Shown here: piece after piece, positions 1 to 10,914 of the stretch | Layout: each line of letters begins with the position of its first letter | Numbering within the stretch: position 1 is the first letter of the stretch | Source of the DNA: Carex sylvatica | Lineage: Eukaryota; Streptophyta; Magnoliopsida; Poales; Cyperaceae | Direction: 5' to 3' | Assembly: GCA_964058845.1 (NCBI GenBank) | Contig: CAXKVR010000035.1 | Span: 62,001 to 126,000 of the forward strand | DNA length: 64,000 nt | Position numbers and translations under genes: made by a program | Notes under the pieces: model-generated | The model's database searches: none | Told to the model about the DNA's origin: nothing | Seen by the model: only the letters and a program-made list of their open reading frames with translations

Positions 1-38
1 TCAGCTATATTATCAGCAACAGGGGCTAAACAAATTAA

Positions 39-104
39 CTGGTAAAGGCCAGTACAGTTTCTGGTAAAGGGCAGTACAGTTACTGGTAAAGGACAATACA
101 GCTA
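39..104. repeat. 22-bp tandem repeat, three copies
   Basis: Three consecutive 22-bp units of the form CTGGTAAAGGnCAGTACAGT start at 39, 61 and 83, followed by weaker copies to about 150. No coding or regulatory role is visible. Confidence 0.7.
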
Positions 105-1326
105 CTGCCTACTGGTAATGGTAAAGGGTGGTACACGGGTACAGTGACTGGTACCGTTTCCTGAGTGAAGGAACAACAAATTACCATTGTTTAAGCATGA
201 CTTCACATCCACTGGATTATGGGTACTGACTTACGGGGACAACGTTCAAATTGTATGTCAGAAATCTCAGAAACCAATCCATTCTATAAAGAACTGCATG
301 TGCACCATATGGACCATCTGGATGTCGTCCACGTGACCCAGGTACCAGAGTAGATGCAAACTCCTGATAGTTAGTGCTCCTTTGCATGTTCAATATGACC
401 TGACCCTGTCTTTTTATTGGCTCCAGATTAGAAGAAAAGGAAATTAAGGTTTGTACATACAACTTCTACATCATTCAGCAGCAAACTGTACCGTAAGCTG
501 AGCTTCATGGAGCTCTGCTATGATTCTTTTGTTTTTTTGATAGTTGGCGGCAAAATGCCGGCAACTAATATATTGATAACAAAAGTTTATTTACAAACTA
601 AAATTCTAAATACAGTGCTCTCCCTCACTACCTATACACTGGAGAACATATTTTGACACTATATCTAACCATACGTGATTAGATAAACACTCTTGGTAGG
701 TGGCTGTACACCAACCAGCTCTCTATTTTTAGTGTTGTATCTGTTATAAGACGATGCACTAAATTGAATTTTTTTTTTTTCATGTGCTGTAATCAGTGCA
801 TATATATGCAATATAATTATGTAAAAGTGAAAAGTCTGTAAGATGTAAGTCTTCAATAATTAAAATATCCGATTTTTTGTCGAACTTGAATGAATTTTGT
901 ATATCAAAATATCGCATCTAACGGAGAGTTAACGTTTTATATCATAAAAAGGCTTGACGACTTGACGTCCATGTAAAATAGTAGCGAACTCCCCGTGCCG
1001 TGCTTGAGACGTGCTATGAAATATTAATTTGGACAGATATATATCCTGAGACCTAATACCGAAAGTTATGACGTGCTATGATTCAAACTCAGCAAGATTT
1101 CATGATAGAGTTTCCCAGCTGGTATCCCCATTAATTACAATTAATTAATGTTTGATAGAATTCACGAGAAACTGTATTTGGGAGGAAGCCAAGGAACCAT
1201 TTTCTGGTATACAAGGAGGCTAATCTACTGGTATGTAGAGAGACGTATTAATTAACATCTAGGACAACCCGATTGCAAATTGGACGAGTTGCCAGTTCCT
1301 CTCTTATAAAGGTTATATATAGAGAA
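105..1326. other. Intergenic, AT-rich, no recognised gene
   Basis: Short open frames occur (for example 217-462 on the minus strand, 81 codons), but none has a recognisable motif or splice context. I see no RNA gene. Confidence 0.5.
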
Positions 1327-1736
1327 AGAACTAGGGTACTTTTCTTAAGTTTACTAATTTTCTTGATAAACTCAAGTTTAAAACTCGTCAAATGAGTTTC
1401 AAATTACGAATTTGAACCGTTGAGATCCGTCTAACTTACAAGTGATCGATGCGTCTACATGTGAAAATTTTATATATTCGAATTAATTTAGTATAAAGTC
1501 AAGCGATCAAAATTAGAAACTTAATAACTTAATTTTGATGCATTCATTTTTTGAATGTTTTTTTACCGCTTGATTTTATATTAATTAATTTAAATGTTTA
1601 AAATTTTTATATGTAGACGCATCACTTATAAGGTAAGCGGATTTCAACAGTTTAAATTTGTCATTTAAAGCTGATTTAATGGGTTTTAGACTTGAATTCA
1701 CCAAAGACTTGATGAACTTAAGAACACCCTAGTTCT
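1327..1736. mobile_element. MITE-like palindromic element, family A
   Basis: A ~410-bp element with inverted ends, AGAACTAGGGT at the left and ACCCTAGTTCT at the right. Long internal arms mirror each other: GATGCGTCTACATGTGAAAA near 1450 reappears reverse-complemented near 1610. The same structure recurs at 5571-5974 and, diverged, at 21416-21807. It has no coding capacity. Target duplications could not be fixed. Confidence 0.75.
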
Positions 1737-2099
1737 ACTTATATTGTTATCGTATTTTTTTTTTTTTCAAGCTAATTTTTTTTTTTTCAGAAACGTAATC
1801 AAGTTTAAATTTAATTAATTTGAACTACCAACCGACCCATTTCCAGAAATTTAAAAAAGAAAAGAAGAACCTACAACCTACATGAATGTTTTCTGTTGTT
1901 GAAGATTCGAATATCCCAATAACGCATATTTTAATTTTGGTACTGGTACTAGAAATCCTGGCAATATCAAAATGTGTATTACATATATTACAATACATGC
2001 GCATACTGCATCGAAGGTGTACTGGTTAACGTACTAATTAAATATAAATCCCTACTGAACATGAACTGGTCCCAGAATACTAATTCATGCATGCGCCAC
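1737..2099. other. Intergenic spacer, 3' flank of the first GT47 gene
   Basis: AT-rich spacer that must hold the 3' UTR of the minus-strand gene ending at 2100. No other feature is seen. Confidence 0.4.
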
Positions 2100-3515
2100 C
2101 TACAACCTTTGAAACTTCGTGGTTCCCATTTTCTTTCTCCGCCGCTGGTCCTTCAGCTTCCGTAGAATACCCTTCAGAGCAACGTCGAATGCATCGTCCA
2201 TCCCTTGGCCGAGAGACTCGGATGCATAAACCAATCTCGGTATCAGTTTCACAACGCGCTCTCTCAATTCCCTTACCTTGTGCTCACTTATACCTTCCAA
2301 CACTGCCCTAACACTTACATTCCTCTCTCGCATGTCTTGCCGGTCTATAAATACCGACCACTCTGGCTCATCTCCGTATCCAGGTAAATACCACTTGTAC
2401 TGCATATACGCACTCCGCTTCCAAAATAATACCGGCACTGACCCCGCCACCATGCAGTCAAACAGCGATCGCCTCGTGAAACTGTCCCCCCTTGGCTGCA
2501 AACAGAATTCTGAATCTAAAAATAGATCCATTGTTTCTGCACTGCTGTTAATGCACTTGCCCTCGCTGCAATCAACTGATCTGCATTTGCTCCCCGCTTG
2601 ACCACATTCATTCAAAAGCAACCCTCGAAAGTCGTTTTTGAATCCTGACCGCGGTGCTCCTACATACCCAAAAAGAGTCTTTCTTTTCCGATTCAGTACG
2701 AATTGTTGCCACTCATAGACATCAGACACGGAACGAGGGTGGAAACCGGTGGGGTAAGGCACTGCCACATCATTTTCATCCCATGGGTCTCGCTCAATCA
2801 AAAGTCGTGTGGTGTTTTCCATCTCTGTCATGTAGAGAAAGCTACTGCCCCAGTCGCTCTGATGGGATCGGCGGAAGTCCCACGTGATCCGCCCAAGTGT
2901 TATGAAGTGGTCCCAGCCGTGCGACTTCTGGTATGGCGATTGATTCTGGAGCCATTTGAGGAGTGACAAGCAATCTTGGTCTCGATCATAAGAGGTGGAG
3001 TTAGGAGACCAGAGGTGCGGTTCGATCGCAAGGCCAACGTAGAAAGGAATATAAAATGCTGATGCTTTAGACGGGTTCAGGGTTCGGCATTGGTGATTAA
3101 GCATGCGGTGATGAAATATGATCTCGAGAGCAAACTGATCTGTGGAAAACCATGATTGGAGAAGATTTGCTGGCATCAGAGCTGTGAATTTTTTATCCGA
3201 GTCTATGGCAGGAAGGCCGAGACCTGAACTGGATAAGGCTGCACACCGAGACGGCCAAGGGTTGATCTTCTCACACCTCTCAATTAAATCGTGATTAAAT
3301 GCCGGCGGGAGATTGTACACGTAGACAAGGCCGGCATCGCAAGGCGACTTTGAACTGGGGCTAAAAACCTGGATAGGGCGAGTGTATAAAAAGAGAATGA
3401 ACTGTATTGATAGAAAGGATACAAAAAGAATTCCTCGGTGTAGAGTTTGAGGTTTTCGTGGTTTGATAGGGAACTGCTTCTCCATATCTTTGGAGTTGTT
3501 TAGAAGGAGATGCAT
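2100..3515 (-). CDS. GT47 exostosin-family xyloglucan galactosyltransferase-like protein (MUR3 clade)
   Basis: Single-exon gene of 471 codons for a Golgi type II membrane glycosyltransferase of family GT47. A basic N-terminus is followed by a hydrophobic anchor at about residues 28-46, then the lumenal exostosin domain beginning near DAGLVYVYNLPPAFN. Clade hallmarks are visible: STDQFALEIIFHHRML, HQCRTLNPSKASAFYIPFY, GRITWDFRR, WGSSFLYM, VAVPYPTGFHP and FCLQPRGDSFTRRSLFDC. MUR3-class enzymes add galactose to xylosyl residues of xyloglucan; the exact acceptor here cannot be read from sequence. The start could be the first Met (3515) or Met11 (3485), which gives a more typical basic N-terminus. 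A second, divergent GT47 gene lies 3.4 kb upstream in the same orientation, consistent with tandem duplication. No frameshift or missing motif is seen. Confidence 0.93.
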   Translation of the reverse strand: MHLLLNNSKDMEKQFPIKPRKPQTLHRGILFVSFLSIQFILFLYTRPIQVFSPSSKSPCDAGLVYVYNLPPAFNHDLIERCEKINPWPSRCAALSSSGLGLPAIDSDKKFTALMPANLLQSWFSTDQFALEIIFHHRMLNHQCRTLNPSKASAFYIPFYVGLAIEPHLWSPNSTSYDRDQDCLSLLKWLQNQSPYQKSHGWDHFITLGRITWDFRRSHQSDWGSSFLYMTEMENTTRLLIERDPWDENDVAVPYPTGFHPRSVSDVYEWQQFVLNRKRKTLFGYVGAPRSGFKNDFRGLLLNECGQAGSKCRSVDCSEGKCINSSAETMDLFLDSEFCLQPRGDSFTRRSLFDCMVAGSVPVLFWKRSAYMQYKWYLPGYGDEPEWSVFIDRQDMRERNVSVRAVLEGISEHKVRELRERVVKLIPRLVYASESLGQGMDDAFDVALKGILRKLKDQRRRKKMGTTKFQRL

Positions 3516-4037
3516 ATTTGATCTTCCCCAATTTCCTTGTAGCGGGAAATAGGGAACAGGGTATAGACTGTGTTAGTTATGGTTTTATCTCTTGGAGCCT
3601 GAATTTGTCGTTTGGTTCATTGGTTGTAGGCTTGTAGCGCTTTTATGCGGGGGAGCTGACGCCTGTCGTGCTTGCCTGTCACTCCCCAAACGATTATTAT
3701 AATTAAAATATCTCTCTCTTTCAATTTAAAATTTTAAAAAAATAATAAAATCTGAAGGCGAACAATGATGCCTGTTGTTTTTAATTTCTTAATATCCAGG
3801 TTTTTGGTGAAAGTAAGATTCTGCAATACCATTATTTAATTTAATGATGACCGGAAAAATAGTTAATGAATCTTCTTTTACGTACGTGTCGATACTTAAT
3901 TTGCAGGTTCATTTTATTATTATATGAATTTTTAATAATCAAACAGCTCATTGTTTGAACGCTAATTAATTAAACCCCAAATATAAATTAGCTTATGTAG
4001 GACTAGGCCGCCTTTTATTTCAAATGTTAAGGATTAG
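3516..4037. other. 5' flank of the first GT47 gene, AT-rich
   Basis: Probable promoter region of the minus-strand GT47 gene. I could not pick out a convincing TATA box. No other gene is seen. Confidence 0.4.
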
Positions 4038-4208
4038 TTTAAATGCTTCTCAGTCTGTTTGTTTTATTATTTAGTTTAAATGCTTTAATATTCATTTATT
4101 TGCTTTATTGCTCAATTCAAATTTCTTAGTGTTTCATATATTGATCAGATTTAATTGCTTAGTGTTCGGTCGTTGTGTTTATTGATTAGCTTAAATGCTT
4201 TAATATTG
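4038..4208. repeat. 171-bp direct repeat, copy 1
   Basis: Starts TTTAAATGCTTCTCAGTCTG and ends near TTTAATATT. It is nearly identical to 5190-5361 with only a few substitutions, indicating a local segmental duplication about 1.15 kb apart. Confidence 0.8.
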
Positions 4209-4529
4209 TAATAATTTGAACCACGGAAATTCATCACACAGAAAGAATTGAACACATAATTTAACGAGGTTCAATATCAACTTGATACCTACGTCCTCCA
4301 CACTCACACACACGTTTTTAATTTCTTACACAAGAATAATTCTTACAGAAGAAGGAGGGTATGTTTTATAGAAACAACCTCCCTCCAATTTTCTAGATCC
4401 TACTTTCTTTTTTTTCCTTTCTTTATTTTTTTCTTATTATTACAATCTTCTAAAATAAAGAAACAAATTAACTAGGGAACAATTTTTTAGAATAATCTTT
4501 TGAGAAGATATGTTTAAATCCTGTCTACA
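4207..4529. mobile_element. Possible solo LTR
   Basis: Begins TGTAATAATTTG and ends CTGTCTACA. It contains TTTAACGAGGTTC followed by CCTACGTCCTCC, a combination common in plant LTRs. No matching target duplication is seen, so the call is tentative. Confidence 0.3.
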
Positions 4530-4560
4530 TTATTTATTATTTACTTTATATTTTAATTGG

Positions 4561-4635
4561 TTTAAACTAGATGATTTATATTTAGTTTAAACTAGATGAT
4601 TTATATTTAGTTTAAACTAGATGATTTATTATTTA
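4561..4635. repeat. 25-bp tandem repeat, three copies
   Basis: Three head-to-tail copies of TTTAAACTAGATGATTTATA plus five bases, at 4561, 4586 and 4611. Confidence 0.8.
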
Positions 4636-5189
4636 GTTTATATTTTAATTAGTATCTTATATGTGTGTTTGATTGTTTGGTTTAAATAATTTAGTATTCA
4701 GTCGCTTTGATGTCATATTTTATTTATTTATTTTTAAGTATAAGCACATCGTAACGTAACTTTATTTCATTAATATGAAACGGACTTTTAGTCTTTTTTC
4801 CAAAAAAAAAGAAAAGAAAGTATAAGCGTATCTCTATCTATGAAATTGATTAGCAATTTCAAACAGATGTCAAAGAGCACAGAAATTTATCTTCAAATTA
4901 ATTTCAATATTCCTATATCCATGCAATTAATTAACAGTTTTTAATACCATGACAACGAATTTGATTGGCTATGAGAGAGTGAAAACGGAGATAAAAGCTT
5001 TCACTTAGTGAAATCTTTCAAAACTTGCAATCACGCTGCATTTTTTAAGGCACAATTGAAAATGACAACAAGAATATTGAAATTAGAAATGAAAGCTGAT
5101 GGAGATGCTCAATACTTTGTTATTTAATTTAAAAATGATTTAATGTTCAATATCTACACTTTATAAATTAATTTAAATGTTTTATTATT
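4636..5189. other. AT-rich intergenic DNA
   Basis: Nothing recognisable beyond low-complexity AT-rich sequence. Confidence 0.4.
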
Positions 5190-5361
5190 CAGTTTAAATG
5201 CTTCTCAGTCTGTATGTTTTATTATTTAGTTTAAATGCTTTAATATTTATTTATTTGCTTTATTGCTCAATTCAAATTTCTTAGTGTTTCATATATTGTT
5301 CAGATTTAATTGCTTAGTGTTCGGTCTTTGTGTTTATTGTTTAGCTTAAATGCTTTAATAT
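5190..5361. repeat. 171-bp direct repeat, copy 2
   Basis: Second copy of the segment at 4038-4208. The copies diverge immediately after TTTAATATT. Confidence 0.8.
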
Positions 5362-5570
5362 TTGGTATGTGTTCATAACTATTCATTTTAAATTCACATT
5401 TTGCTTGTTTAGAATTCACTTGAGATATTTTGAAGTTCATTTCATTTTAGTAATAATTATTTAGCTTATACAAGTATTCAGTTTGACTTATATAAAGATT
5501 AACTTTAATTAAATAATATTAATATTCAACTTAATAACGATATAGATTAGCTACAAATAAATACTGGAGT

Positions 5571-5974
5571 AGAACTAGGGTGTTCTTAAGCTCACCAAAG
5601 TGTTTAGTGAGTTTAACTTCAAAACTCATCAAATTGGTTTCAAATGACAAATTCGAACCGTTAGAACCCGCCTACCTTACGAGTGATGCGTCTACATGTG
5701 AAAATTTTAAACATTCGAATTAATTTAGTATAAAGTCAATCGGTCAAAATTAGAAGGTTAATAAATTAATTTTAGGGCATTCATTTTTTAAACGTTTTTT
5801 GACAGATTGACTTTATACTAAATTAATTTGAATATTTAAAATTTTCACATGTAGACGCATCACTCGTAAGGTAGGCGGGTTCCAACGGTTCAGATTTATA
5901 ATTTAAAATTAATTTAATAAGTTTTGAAGTTAAGCTCACTAAAATATTTAGTGAGCTTAAGAACACCCAATTCT
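5571..5974. mobile_element. MITE-like palindromic element, family A, second copy
   Basis: Ends are AGAACTAGGGTGTTCTTAAG and CTTAAGAACACCCAATTCT. Each terminal arm carries its own small hairpin; the right one reads CTCACTAAAATATTTAGTGAG in two halves around its centre. Internal arms contain GATGCGTCTACATGTGAAAA and its inverse. It is the same family as 1327-1736. Confidence 0.8.
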
Positions 5975-6900
5975 ACTCTAAATACTGAACATAATTCTAT
6001 CCTTGTTAGACAAGCAAAGATATCATGGAAAGAGGCAAAGCTGCTATATTTTCGCATAAAAAATGCAGAGAAAAGCAACATTCCCTTGAGCATGCCAGAC
6101 AAAGTTGCAGGAAATCAAGTCGGTTGCTCAATAGATGGTAAGTCTCTGTCAATAAAAAGAAAAAAAAAGCAGATAAATATGGGCCGAATGGAAAGATATT
6201 GAAGAAACCCAGTAAGGCCTGTTGGGCCAGAGGCCGGAAGGCGAAGTGATATTTGGATATCAAATAATGGGCTCCTTTTGAGAGGAGGGACACCGCAGGG
6301 GAAACAAAATATTAGGCTAAGTCTTTGCTTCACTAAGAAGTAGAATTGACAGTTTTATGTTTATCTTTCTTTGGAAAAAACGAGGGAAGAATACAATGGA
6401 GGCCTTTAATTGTACCTTTTTTATATATGTGTTGACACTTGACAGTAAAAATCTAATCACAATTCTTGCCTCGTAAGTCGTAATACCGAGCATAGAAGAA
6501 TAATGATTCACATCTCATCTGACCATCGTGATTCCTTTTCTTTTCTTATATAAATATTACCTAATCTGAGTTCAACGCTTGAGAGTGCATTGACTTTAAA
6601 ATAATCAAGACGTATATATTAACTCTGCCACATTTTTCGTTTTTGTCTTTTCTACAAAATAAGAGCAAAGTTCGATAAATTAACATAAGAACCAGCATGA
6701 ATTAAATGTATATCAGAACCAGCTAGAAATTAAGCCTGCATATCAACCTTCTATTTGTAACAAAAATAAAATAAAAAGTCTAGTACCAATTGGAAAAAAA
6801 AAAATTAAATGACAAGAGAATGACAAGAAATAAATTAGTAATGAAGAACCTCTAAAACTCCTAGCTAACAAGAGAGATATATAGTAGATCACTAACTAGA
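5975..6900. other. Intergenic spacer, 3' flank of the second GT47 gene
   Basis: Short overlapping open frames on both strands at 5.9-6.5 kb show no family motif and are treated as chance. The region next to 6901 should hold the GT47 3' UTR. Confidence 0.4.
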
Positions 6901-8379
6901 TCATCTCCATCTTTTCTGTTGTTCCTCAAACCGTGCAAACATCCCCTTAAGAGCGATATCCAAAGCATCATCCATCCCTTCTCCAAGCCCTCGTGCACCA
7001 GCCGCATAAACCAATCTCGGTATCATATCGACCACCCGCTCCCTCATCTTACTCAATTTTTCCTCACCAATTCCTTCCAACACCTCTCTAATATTTACGC
7101 TACCCCTCCTCACCTTTTTACGGTCTATAAACACCGACCACTCGTCCTCTTTTCCCTCCTCGGGTAAAAACCAACTATGCTGATCACGTGTCGTCCTCCG
7201 CCAGAAAAATACCGGCACAGCACCAGCTATTATGCAGTCAAATACCGAACGTCGTGTGAAGCTGTCCCCTTTTGGCTGCAGACAGAAATTTGAATTTAAA
7301 AATAGATCAAGTGTCTCGGCACTACCATGCAAGCACTTGATATCGGTACAATCAACCGACTGGCATGTGACAGGCCCAGCTTCTTCACATGATCTGTTAA
7401 GCAAGATCCTGAAATCACCTTTAATGTTTGGTCTGGTCGCACCGGCAAATCCAAATAGTATTCTCCTATCCTGCTCAAGAACAAAGTTTTGCCAATCACG
7501 AAGTTGCATAGCAGATTGGGGATGGAATGAGGTTGGATATGGTATCGCCACATCCATTTTGTCCCATGGGCTTCTCTCTATTATAAGCCGTGTCACATTC
7601 TGCATCTCTGGCATGAGAAAGAAGCTACTACCCCATTTTTCTCCTGGTTGCCGTCGGAAATTCCATGTAATCCGACTGACAGTGAGGAAGTGATCGTGGC
7701 CGTTGGATCTTTTGAAAGGTGGTTGGTCCTGGAGCCAACGGAGCAAGAGAGAACAGTCTTGATCTCGTTGTTCAGGAGTAGCACTCAGATTCCAAAGATG
7801 GCGGTCAACAGCGAGGCCAACATAAAATGGCACATAGAATGCAGTTGCTATAGTGGGGTCAAACGTGCGACACTGGTGGTAAAGCATCCGGCGATGAAAT
7901 ATCTGTTCGGCAGCAAATTGGTCAGTGGCGTACCATGCAGAAAGAAATCGGGAGGGGATTATTGAGGAAAACTCAGAAGAGACCTGGGGTCCAAAACCAG
8001 CATTGGCATAAACCTCTGATATCATGAACCTATTGTCAAGTGCATCACGGCCACTTAAGAGATCTGTGTTGAAAGATTTGGGAAGTTCATAGACATAGAC
8101 TAAATCGTCTTTGCAAGAGGTGGTGACTGAAGCCGGAATGAGAGGCAAGAAGCCATCACCGGCAGAGAAGTAGAGGTTGGAGAAATATAAATGGAGAAAG
8201 ATTTGAATGGAGATTATGGAAAGCACGAGAAAGGCTCTATTGAAAGGGGTGAGAAGAATTGTTATGGTGATCTTGTCTTTCTGTATCGGTGGATAGATAG
8301 GAGGATCAACCTCAACCTTTATGCGTTGCCTTGGTTTAAATTTGGGTTCGGAAGAAGGGTTCAGTGTACAGTACCCCAT
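6901..8379 (-). CDS. GT47 exostosin-family xyloglucan galactosyltransferase-like protein (MUR3 clade), tandem paralogue
   Basis: Single-exon gene of 492 codons, clearly paralogous to the one at 2100-3515. A longer basic and proline-rich cytosolic tail precedes a hydrophobic anchor at about residues 47-70; the lumenal exostosin domain starts near DDLVYVYELPKSFN. Conserved segments include ATDQFAAEQIFHRRML, HQCRTFDPTIATAFYVPFY, SRITWNFRR, WGSSFFLM, VAIPYPTSFHP, FCLQPKGDSFTRRSVFDC and DEWSVFIDR. Expected role: Golgi glycosyltransferase acting on hemicellulose side chains, possibly xyloglucan. The two proteins differ throughout, so the duplication is not recent. The reading frame is intact. Exact substrate is not inferable. 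Confidence 0.93.
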   Translation of the reverse strand: MGYCTLNPSSEPKFKPRQRIKVEVDPPIYPPIQKDKITITILLTPFNRAFLVLSIISIQIFLHLYFSNLYFSAGDGFLPLIPASVTTSCKDDLVYVYELPKSFNTDLLSGRDALDNRFMISEVYANAGFGPQVSSEFSSIIPSRFLSAWYATDQFAAEQIFHRRMLYHQCRTFDPTIATAFYVPFYVGLAVDRHLWNLSATPEQRDQDCSLLLRWLQDQPPFKRSNGHDHFLTVSRITWNFRRQPGEKWGSSFFLMPEMQNVTRLIIERSPWDKMDVAIPYPTSFHPQSAMQLRDWQNFVLEQDRRILFGFAGATRPNIKGDFRILLNRSCEEAGPVTCQSVDCTDIKCLHGSAETLDLFLNSNFCLQPKGDSFTRRSVFDCIIAGAVPVFFWRRTTRDQHSWFLPEEGKEDEWSVFIDRKKVRRGSVNIREVLEGIGEEKLSKMRERVVDMIPRLVYAAGARGLGEGMDDALDIALKGMFARFEEQQKRWR

Positions 8380-9109
8380 TGCTTAGTGGTATGAATGAAT
8401 TGCTTTGCACTCTACTTCAGTACGGTTCTGTGGCCATATACAGTGAAAGGATGAATAAAATATATTATTTTTTAAGTATTTTTCGATCCGAGAAGTGCTC
8501 CGTTAGTTGCTTCATTAGAAGAGATTATTAAATTACACCTATGCCTATAGGCTATAGCTGTATTCCAGAAAATTGATACATTAATTTGTTAAGAAAAGTA
8601 AAGCCTAAAAACGCTAGTTATCACGTGGATGCAGCATTTTTAAACAAAAACTATGGACCATAACGGTGGCTAGTTATTGCTCAAGAGTAAGAAAAGTCCA
8701 AAATTAGGCAGTCGCAAATACAGCACTGTTATTTTTTTTTTTAAGGAAAAGTCTAATTGTCCACATAAAAATTAACATTTAACTTGTGCGAATATGTAAA
8801 ACTATTCTTATATGTTATATATTTACACAATATATTATATAAAATTAGCCAGTTAATTAAAAAATATCCAGTCAGTATTCTAAATGGTTTCAAACAGATT
8901 GCAAGTTGCACAACAAGACAAAAAAAAATGTACTTACAAAAAGACAACTTGTTGTATTTTTTAAAATTGTAGTTATAGAAAGTTATTGACAATTATTGTT
9001 AACTATTAGCAGTTATTTCTACAAAAAAAACGTGCTAAAAAGCAAAACTAAATTTTCCGAATAATTTTTTTAATTTTTTTCTTTATTTAATGAACACACA
9101 AATAAATCA
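8380..9109. other. AT-rich intergenic DNA, 5' flank of the second GT47 gene
   Basis: Likely contains the promoter of the minus-strand GT47 gene, but no clear core element is seen. Confidence 0.4.
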
Positions 9110-9620
9110 TCAAAATAATGAATACTGTAAAATTGACCCCTTTAACTATAAAAATAAAATGTAAAAACTATAAAATTGCAGTCATGCAAAATTCACAGAT
9201 GAAACGATAAAATATAATGTTGAAAAATATCAATTTTCAATACTGTAAAAAAATCAAGTTAAACTGTAAAAACAAAACGTAAAAATTATAAATTTTCAAC
9301 AATGTAAAATTAGCTGATAAAATTTAAAAAGTATTAATTTTCAATAATGTAAAATTGTCAACTTAAACTGTGAAAACAAGACGTAAAAACTATAAAATTT
9401 CAATAATGTAAAATAAACAGATGAAAGCGATAAAAACAAGATATAAAAAGTACAAAATTTGAATACTATAAAACTGTCAACTTAAACTATAAAAATAAAA
9501 CATACAACCTACAAAAAATTAATACTGTAAAATTACTATATCTAAACTATAAATCAATTGCATGTATACAACATCCAGAACATTTAAAATAAAAACAACA
9601 ACACTTCAATACTGTAAACT
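9110..9620. repeat. Degenerate ~110-118 bp AT-rich tandem repeat
   Basis: The motif CAATACTGTAAAATTG or a variant, followed by AACTTAAACTGTAAAAAC, recurs near 9120, 9236, 9346, 9464 and 9608, with half-period copies between. It runs directly into the Ulp1-like relic at 9547-9876, so the two may belong to one old transposon. Confidence 0.55.
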
Positions 9621-9876
9621 GACACATCTTAACTACAAAGATGCCCCTTCTGTGCTGATATTCCAAATATGCCTCTTCTTCCCCAGCTGATGTGTAATAA
9701 TGGATTTTCATGGCAGAAACATCCACCGCATAAAGCACCCAGTGATTTTTTTTGCAAATTGAAATAAACAGACATCTTATGGTATCAAATTGAGGCCCAA
9801 ACAATTGAGGAAGGGCCCCCAAGGCTGAATATGCGATATAATCATGCATACAAGTCTGTATTAGACAAAATAACAC
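9547..9876 (-). pseudogene. Ulp1-like (C48) cysteine protease relic, probably transposon-derived
   Basis: An open frame of 109 codons contains FISICKKNHWVLYAVDVS followed by KIHYYTSAG. This resembles the His-Trp block of plant Ulp1/SENP-type proteases, in which the histidine is catalytic and is followed by a hydrophobic strand and a Tyr-Asp-Ser-like segment. No downstream catalytic Cys region is visible; the frame instead runs into the AT-rich tandem repeat. In plants such domains are frequent in Mutator-like transposons, and the flanking repeats fit that origin. A host SUMO protease gene is unlikely because the rest of the domain is absent. Confidence 0.45.
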
Positions 9877-10553
9877 ACATTAAATAGTACTCAAGTATTT
9901 CAACATCTAAAGTCTAAAGATTAAATTAATAAAATAAAAAAATAAATAAACTTACGGATAAATTAAGATTAATGAAAAATCATTTATCCTTGACAAGTGT
10001 CTCATATTGCATTATATTTAGATACATTTCAATCAACTGCAAAATCAAATGATTAAGATCATTCAAATCAATATAATTGATGTATCCTGTAAAATTACTT
10101 TATATATCTAATAATATTAACTACTGTGTTCTGTGTAGATGACAAAAACAATCATGTAAAATAACATATCTAATCAATAAAATTAACAAATATATTCTAC
10201 AAAAATATCATATTAAATTCATGCAATTAACTTATTTAAACTAATGCGTTCTATGCAGATGACAAAAACAAATCAGAACCTATCAAATCGCGCACAGACG
10301 GCGATGGAAGTTCTTTTTTTTTCGCTCACAAATACATGACACAGAGAATTCAATGCCTCAATTCCTTGAACTTGACATAGACATGATTAATTGAGGGATA
10401 GATTGAATGCCTCAATTACCTTCGCCACTGGTGACAATTGGTATGGTACACCTCGGTTAAGGACTAACCATAAGCTATTAGCAAGGGTTAATATATTCTT
10501 AAGCTATCAGCAAGGGTTTATATATTCATAAGCTATTAGCAAGGGTTACTGTA
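9877..10553. other. AT-rich DNA beside the Ulp1 relic
   Basis: No gene recognised. Near 10480-10560 the phrase AAGCTATTAGCAAGGGTT recurs three times at about 35-bp spacing. It may be degraded transposon sequence. Confidence 0.35.
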
Positions 10554-10561
10554 CTTACAGG

Positions 10562-10914
10562 CATAGTGACAAATCAAAAGTTCGGATTCGGTTCGGCGGG
10601 TTCAAAAATTTGTGATTCGGATATAATTCGGATATAATTCGGAAATGATTCGGTACACTACGGAAGCAAAAAAAAAAAAAAAAAAAATCCAATAGAAAAC
10701 ACCAGCAAAAAAAAATATATATATATATATATTTTTGTTTTTTTTCGCATTTTTCTCGCGAATAAAACGTGATTCGCATTTTATACGCGTTTTATTCGCA
10801 AATAAAACGTATTATACGTTTTTCTCCGTTTTGAACGGAGTTCAGTTCAGAAACATCAAAAAAATATTTTATACACGAATTATACGCAAATTATACGCGC
10901 ATCATGTCACTATG
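10562..10914. mobile_element. Non-autonomous hAT-type element with 8-bp target duplication
   Basis: The 353-bp element has perfect 10-bp terminal inverted repeats, CATAGTGACA and TGTCACTATG. It is flanked by CTTACAGG (10554-10561) and CTTATAGG (10915-10922), an 8-bp duplication with one mismatch, as expected for hAT elements. Subterminal zones are dense in short repeats: GATTCGG or ATAATTCGG at the left, ATTATACGC and TTCGCA-type units at the right. There is no coding capacity. Confidence 0.85.

Noticed and set aside
217..462. 81-codon minus-strand frame near the window start
   Set aside because: Some coding-like composition, but no recognisable family and no supporting exon signals; too weak to call.
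10555..10779. 74-codon frame over the hAT element
   Set aside because: Composed of simple-sequence runs (poly-A/T and AT repeats) inside a non-coding MITE.
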